DNA of 64,000 bases, taken from assembly GCA_033764335.1 (NCBI GenBank), contig JANRJC010000017.1:1-64000 (forward strand), given 5' to 3'. How positions within the stretch are numbered: position 1 is the first letter of the stretch; each line of letters opens with the position of its first letter. A program made the position numbers and the translations under genes. Below are positions 60,419 to 64,000 of this stretch, in pieces. The notes below the pieces were generated by a model. That model worked only from the letters and a program-made list of their open reading frames with translations, was not told the origin of the DNA and did not search any database. The DNA comes from JAGQVA01 sp033764335. GTDB taxonomy: Bacteria; Bacteroidota; Bacteroidia; J057.

Positions 60419-62830
60419 ATGCTTAAAAATACGATTAAAATCGCTGTCCGGAATTTTTTGCGGCACAAGGGCTATTCTGTGCTGAATATTCTGGGCCTTG
60501 CCATTGGCATTGCCAGTAGTCTGCTGATTCTTCAGTATGTGATCCATGAACTGAGTTATGACAAGTTTCATACCCGGCTGGATCGTATCTATCGGGTAGA
60601 ATATGATTTTTACAAAGACGGTGAACCGCTCTTTAAATGCGCAACGGCTTTCCCGGGAGTTGGTCCTGCGGCAAAAGCAGATTTTCCGGAAGTGGAAACC
60701 TTTACTCGTTTCCTGCTTCGGTATGGAGGCGGAATCATACGCTATAAAGACGTAAGCATCAAAGAGGATAATGTATTTATGGGAGAACCGTCTTTGTTTG
60801 ATGTTTTTTCCTACGAACTTCTCGAAGGCGATCCGAAAACGGTGCTGGAAAAACCCAACACCGGTCTGATTGCGGAGGATGTGGTGGAAAAATATTTTGG
60901 AGACGAAGATCCGATCGGCAAGCGAATCAAATTTGGAACTAATGAGGAATACGAAATTACCGGTATCCTCCGCTCTCCCGAAAACTCTCACCTCAAATTC
61001 TCGTTTATTTTTTCCCTCGCCTCCGCCGAAAACTGGGGGCCGGATATGGTCGAAACCCTTGCCACCAACTGGGGATGGTATGATTTTTTCAACTATCTGC
61101 TATTGAAACCGGGCACAGATCCCGAGGAACTCGAAGCCAAATTTCCCGCTTTTGTCGAAAAACATACCCGTGAAGGTCAATGGGAACGAACAAAATTGGT
61201 GCTTCAACCGGTACAGGACATTCACTTGTATTCGGATCTGATTCAGGAGGCGCGAGTAAATGGCAATGGAACCATCGCTTATGTCCTGCTCACGATCGCT
61301 TTGTTTATTTTAGTCATTGCCTGGATCAATTATATCAACCTCGCCACCGCACGCGCGATGGAACGAGCGCGCGAAGTCGGGGTGCGTAAGGTCGTAGGTG
61401 CAAGCCGTTATCAACTCATCGCACAGTTTATTACCGAGTCCTTAATGCTCAATATTGTAGCTGCGATATTTGCTATTATAATATTTGAGCTTTTTCAAGG
61501 GTATTTCAATCAATTAGCGGGAAAAAACCTGGATTTCAATCTGCTTACCGCCGGAAAATTCTGGATAGCCCTGCTGGGGCTTTTCCTTACCGGTGCGTTT
61601 CTCTCCGGAATTTATCCTGCATTTGTACTCTCTTCCTACAAACCCATTTCTGTACTTAAAGGACGGCTGGCCTCTTCCCGTCACGGAGTGCTGCTTCGAA
61701 AAACCTTGGTAGTGGGGCAATTTTTTACTTCTTCCCTCCTGATTGCAGGCACGATCATCGTCTATCAGCAGATTAGCTTCATGCAGGGCCAGGAATTGGG
61801 GATAAATATCGAACAGACCCTTGTGATAGACGCTCCCGGTGTTGTGGCGAGTGATTCGGTGTATGTACAAGGCTTAAATGTTTTTAAGCAGGAATTGTTA
61901 TCCCGACCCGGTATTACCGATATTACGAGTTCGACCGAAGTACCCGGCACTCTGATTTACTGGACCAACGGTGCCCGCCGCCTGGGACAGGCTCCGGAGA
62001 CCTCGGGAATCCTTTATAAAGTAGGAATTGATTACGATTATATAACCTCTTTCGGCCATAAATTGCTGGCGGGCAGGGCATTTTCCGAAACACATGGAAC
62101 GGAAGAAAACACGTTGATTATCAATGAGTCTGCGATGAAAATGTTGGGTTTTGGGGACCCGGAAAGCAGCATCGGGCAAAAAGTGATCGAAGGAGGAGAT
62201 ACGGTACAGGTCATAGGGGTAATTTCGGATTATCATCAGGAAGGATTAAAAAAAGGTCATGATCCCATCGGTTTCCGCCTGGTTCCCCATGCACAGCGGT
62301 ATTATTCGCTGAAAGTGAATACTGCTGATTTAAAAGAAACGCTGGCCTTCATCGAAGAAAAATACCTTGCTGTTTTTCCGGAAAATCCCTTCAACTATTT
62401 TTTTCTCGACGAATTTTTCAACCGCCAGTATGCCTCGGAAATCCGATTTGCAAAAGTTTTTGGTCTTTTTGCGTCCCTCGCGATTTTTGTAGCCTGCCTG
62501 GGTCTGTTGGGCTTATCGGCTTTCAGTGCCAATCAGCGCGCCAAAGAAATCAGCATCCGCAAAGTGCTGGGTTCTACCATAGCCAATATCTTCATGCTCT
62601 TGTCCAAAGATTATTTTTTACTGATTATTCTCGGAAATCTTCTGGCAGTTCCGCTGGTACTTTGGGGCATGAATCAATGGCTGAAAACCTTCGCTTTTGG
62701 TATTACGATTTCCGGCTGGGTATTTCTTCTCTCTACCATCACCACCCTGCTTATTTCGCTGCTCGCAGTAAGTTATCAGTCGCTGAAAGCGGCCCGAAGT
62801 AATCCTGTCAACGCACTTAGAAACGAATAA
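60419..62830 (+). CDS. MacB/FtsX-type ABC permease 2
   Basis: An 803-residue paralogue of permease 1, beginning 2 nt after it: FRNLLxxK-like start VRNFLRHKGYSVLNILGLAIGIASSLL, MERAREVGVRKVVGASRYQL in the first membrane block, NQRAKEISIRKVLGSTIANI in the second, and ARSNPVNALRNE at the end. Duplicated permeases in one operon suggest a heterodimer with the single ATPase or alternative complexes. It is complete and in frame. Confidence 0.93.
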   Translation: MLKNTIKIAVRNFLRHKGYSVLNILGLAIGIASSLLILQYVIHELSYDKFHTRLDRIYRVEYDFYKDGEPLFKCATAFPGVGPAAKADFPEVETFTRFLLRYGGGIIRYKDVSIKEDNVFMGEPSLFDVFSYELLEGDPKTVLEKPNTGLIAEDVVEKYFGDEDPIGKRIKFGTNEEYEITGILRSPENSHLKFSFIFSLASAENWGPDMVETLATNWGWYDFFNYLLLKPGTDPEELEAKFPAFVEKHTREGQWERTKLVLQPVQDIHLYSDLIQEARVNGNGTIAYVLLTIALFILVIAWINYINLATARAMERAREVGVRKVVGASRYQLIAQFITESLMLNIVAAIFAIIIFELFQGYFNQLAGKNLDFNLLTAGKFWIALLGLFLTGAFLSGIYPAFVLSSYKPISVLKGRLASSRHGVLLRKTLVVGQFFTSSLLIAGTIIVYQQISFMQGQELGINIEQTLVIDAPGVVASDSVYVQGLNVFKQELLSRPGITDITSSTEVPGTLIYWTNGARRLGQAPETSGILYKVGIDYDYITSFGHKLLAGRAFSETHGTEENTLIINESAMKMLGFGDPESSIGQKVIEGGDTVQVIGVISDYHQEGLKKGHDPIGFRLVPHAQRYYSLKVNTADLKETLAFIEEKYLAVFPENPFNYFFLDEFFNRQYASEIRFAKVFGLFASLAIFVACLGLLGLSAFSANQRAKEISIRKVLGSTIANIFMLLSKDYFLLIILGNLLAVPLVLWGMNQWLKTFAFGITISGWVFLLSTITTLLISLLAVSYQSLKAARSNPVNALRNE

Positions 62831-62834
62831 CTGT

Positions 62835-62880
62835 GTCCGTCAGTTCCCTTTAAAAGGGGGATGACCGACGGAAGGGGGTT
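62835..62880 (+). repeat. Dispersed palindromic repeat, copy B
   Basis: Imperfect palindrome CCGTCAGTTCCC...GGGGGATGACCGACGG followed by AAGGGGGTT. It matches copy A (36742-36783, opposite strand) block for block and sits in the 56-nt gap between permease 2 and the permease remnant. Confidence 0.65.
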
Positions 62881-62886
62881 CAAATT

Positions 62887-63573
62887 ATGCTTAAAAATAC
62901 AATCAAAATCGCCTTTCGCAATCTGGCCAGACACAAAGTCTATAGCCTGATTAATATCATCGGGCTTTCGGTGGGGATTAGCTGCTGCTTACGACGCCTG
63001 GAAAAAAGTTATGCCGAATATGTCGCCGCTGGAAACGGGTATCGCTATTTCCTGCAACCACTCCGGGACATTCACCTGCGCTCACACCTTGAGGGAGAAT
63101 TTAAAGCCAACGGCAATATTCTTTATGTATGGCTAGGGTGCAATTCAAAATGTCGCATCACCGGTCTTGCCGCCGTTAAGGCCCCTCCTCCCTGCGGTCG
63201 TCAGAAAGAGCACGTGAAGTCGGCATACGCAAGGTACTTGGTTCATACCGGGGGCAGCTGATTTTTCAGTTTCTCGTGGAGTCCGTTATTATCAGTGGGA
63301 TCAGTCTGATTGTTTCGCTGATGATTATCCCATTTGCCCTGCCGGTATTCAACGAGCTTTCCGGAAAAAACTTAACGCTGAATGAAAATTCCCAGTGGTG
63401 GATGGTTGCTGATGGACAAATGGCTGGAAGATTTTGTCTATCGGGTCACCATCCATCCTATGACTTTCCTTTTCGCAGGAGGAATCGCCCTGGCCATCGC
63501 ATGGATTACGGTCAGCTACCAATCTTTCAAAACCGCCCTTTCCAATCCTGTCGAGGCACTGAGGGATGAATAA
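62887..63573 (+). pseudogene. Decayed third MacB/FtsX-type permease
   Basis: A remnant of a third permease in the operon. The first 36 codons are normal (MLKNTIKIAFRNLARHKVYS...GLSVGISCCL); then sequence jumps to YAEYVAAGNGYRYFLQPLRDIHLRSHLEGEFKANGNILYVW (end of the first periplasmic core), loses frame, resumes in another frame as RAREVGIRKVLGSYRGQLIFQFLVESVIISG (63208 on) and ELSGKNLTLNENSQWW, and finally jumps to MDKWLEDFVYRV...YQSFKTALSNPVEALRDE. Both periplasmic cores and several TMs are missing: about 230 codons of some 800 survive. At least two large deletions and a frameshift make it non-functional. Confidence 0.88.
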
Positions 63574-63629
63574 ATTTTATCGCTTGGAGTATATATGGAA
63601 AATTCCTATTTTCGGAAAATTCATCAAGC

Positions 63630-64000
63630 TTGAAAGTAGCATTAACCGGTGCCTCGGGTCATGTAGGCGCCAATATTACCCGGCAATTATTGGGAAAAGG
63701 AATACGCCCGCAGGTATTGGTAAGAAACGATAGAAAGGCTGTCGAAGGGCTGAATGTCGAAACTATTGCAGGGGATGTGCTAAATCCCGAAAGCCTGGAC
63801 AGACTGGTAGCCGGGGCATCGGTGGTAATCCACTCAGCCGCCCTTATATCCATTTCCGGAGACCCCGACGGATCTGTTTTTCGCACCAATGTGGAAGGAA
63901 CGCAGAATGTAGTGAATGCCTGCCTGAAAGCCGGCGTAAAAAGGCTGGTTCACATAAGTTCTGTCCATGCCTTCCAACAACTACCTAAAGATCAGGCACT
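63630..64000 (+). CDS. NAD(P)-dependent epimerase/dihydroflavonol-reductase-like protein (partial)
   Basis: Runs off the right edge; 123 codons are seen. A TTG start at 63630 gives KVALTGASGHVGANITRQLL, the Rossmann dinucleotide loop (GASGHVG) of extended short-chain dehydrogenases, followed by VLVRNDRKAVEGL, ETIAGDVLNPESLDRLVAGASVVIHSAAL, TNVEGTQNVVNACLKAGVKRLVHISSVHAF, all characteristic (the Ser of the catalytic triad is probably in HISS). The C-terminal half, with the YxxxK motif and substrate domain, is outside. The reaction is an oxidation/reduction or epimerisation of an unknown substrate. Confidence 0.85.
   Translation, partial: MKVALTGASGHVGANITRQLLGKGIRPQVLVRNDRKAVEGLNVETIAGDVLNPESLDRLVAGASVVIHSAALISISGDPDGSVFRTNVEGTQNVVNACLKAGVKRLVHISSVHAFQQLPKDQA

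Overview
The window looks like chromosomal DNA of a Bacteroidota bacterium, most likely a Saprospiria-type lineage (Lewinella/Haliscomenobacter-like). This is inferred, not searched. The signs are four secreted or surface proteins ending in type IX secretion (T9SS) C-terminal sorting domains with the YPNPF/YPNPV motif, a carboxypeptidase-like-domain TonB receptor, FtsX/MacB-type permeases with the Bacteroidota ALxNPVxxLRxE tail, Rpn/PD-(D/E)XK nuclease genes, and promoters of the Bacteroidota TAnnTTTG type instead of sigma70 boxes. Shine-Dalgarno sequences are mostly weak.

Layout. 1-10.8 kb is a metal-handling block: a CusA/CzcA-type RND pump and its CusB-type adaptor on the plus strand face a convergent two-gene operon encoding a beta-propeller/cupredoxin fusion and a T9SS-secreted multicopper oxidase. 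10.9-20 kb holds mfd, a lipoprotein alpha/beta hydrolase, an NfeD-flotillin pair and a T9SS-secreted propeller protein. 20-23.2 kb holds a decayed Rpn nuclease gene, a GH127 lipoprotein and a DUF433 antitoxin followed by what looks like the tail of a lost toxin. 23.3-32.7 kb is a defence and mobile-gene island: a type I restriction-modification operon (hsdM, palindrome cluster, hsdS, REP-type transposase, hsdR), a nucleotidyltransferase pair, a DUF4406 protein and two tandem Rpn nuclease paralogues. 32.7-38.5 kb contains nanA, tRNA-Gly(CCC) with a clear terminator, a glycosyltransferase, a response-regulator/cyclase fusion followed by a membrane HExxH protein, and an amidohydrolase. 38.8-43.7 kb has a LuxR-type regulator and a coupled TonB/TonB-dependent receptor pair. 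43.7-55.7 kb is mostly housekeeping and secreted enzymes: phosphoesterase, cystathionine gamma-synthase-like enzyme, FolB, a CTD-only T9SS protein, a TPR lipoprotein, aminopeptidase P, a KASIII, a reprolysin-like metalloprotease, an M28 peptidase and a methyltransferase. 56-63.6 kb is a MacA/MacB-type efflux operon with two intact permeases and a third reduced to a remnant; an NAD-dependent epimerase-like gene runs off the right edge.

The most unusual region is the type I R-M operon. A REP-associated HUH transposase lies between hsdS and hsdR with 1-nt and 2-nt junctions, has lost the expected tyrosine nucleophile, and carries a perfect REP-like palindrome inside its own reading frame; a dense palindrome cluster separates hsdM from hsdS. 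Other notable items are the propeller/cupredoxin fusion beside a Cu pump, three Rpn-family genes sharing promoter placement (one with its nuclease core deleted), a stand-alone T9SS sorting domain, and a dispersed palindromic repeat whose copy supplies a likely start codon. No CRISPR array, prophage, rRNA or intact insertion sequence was seen.
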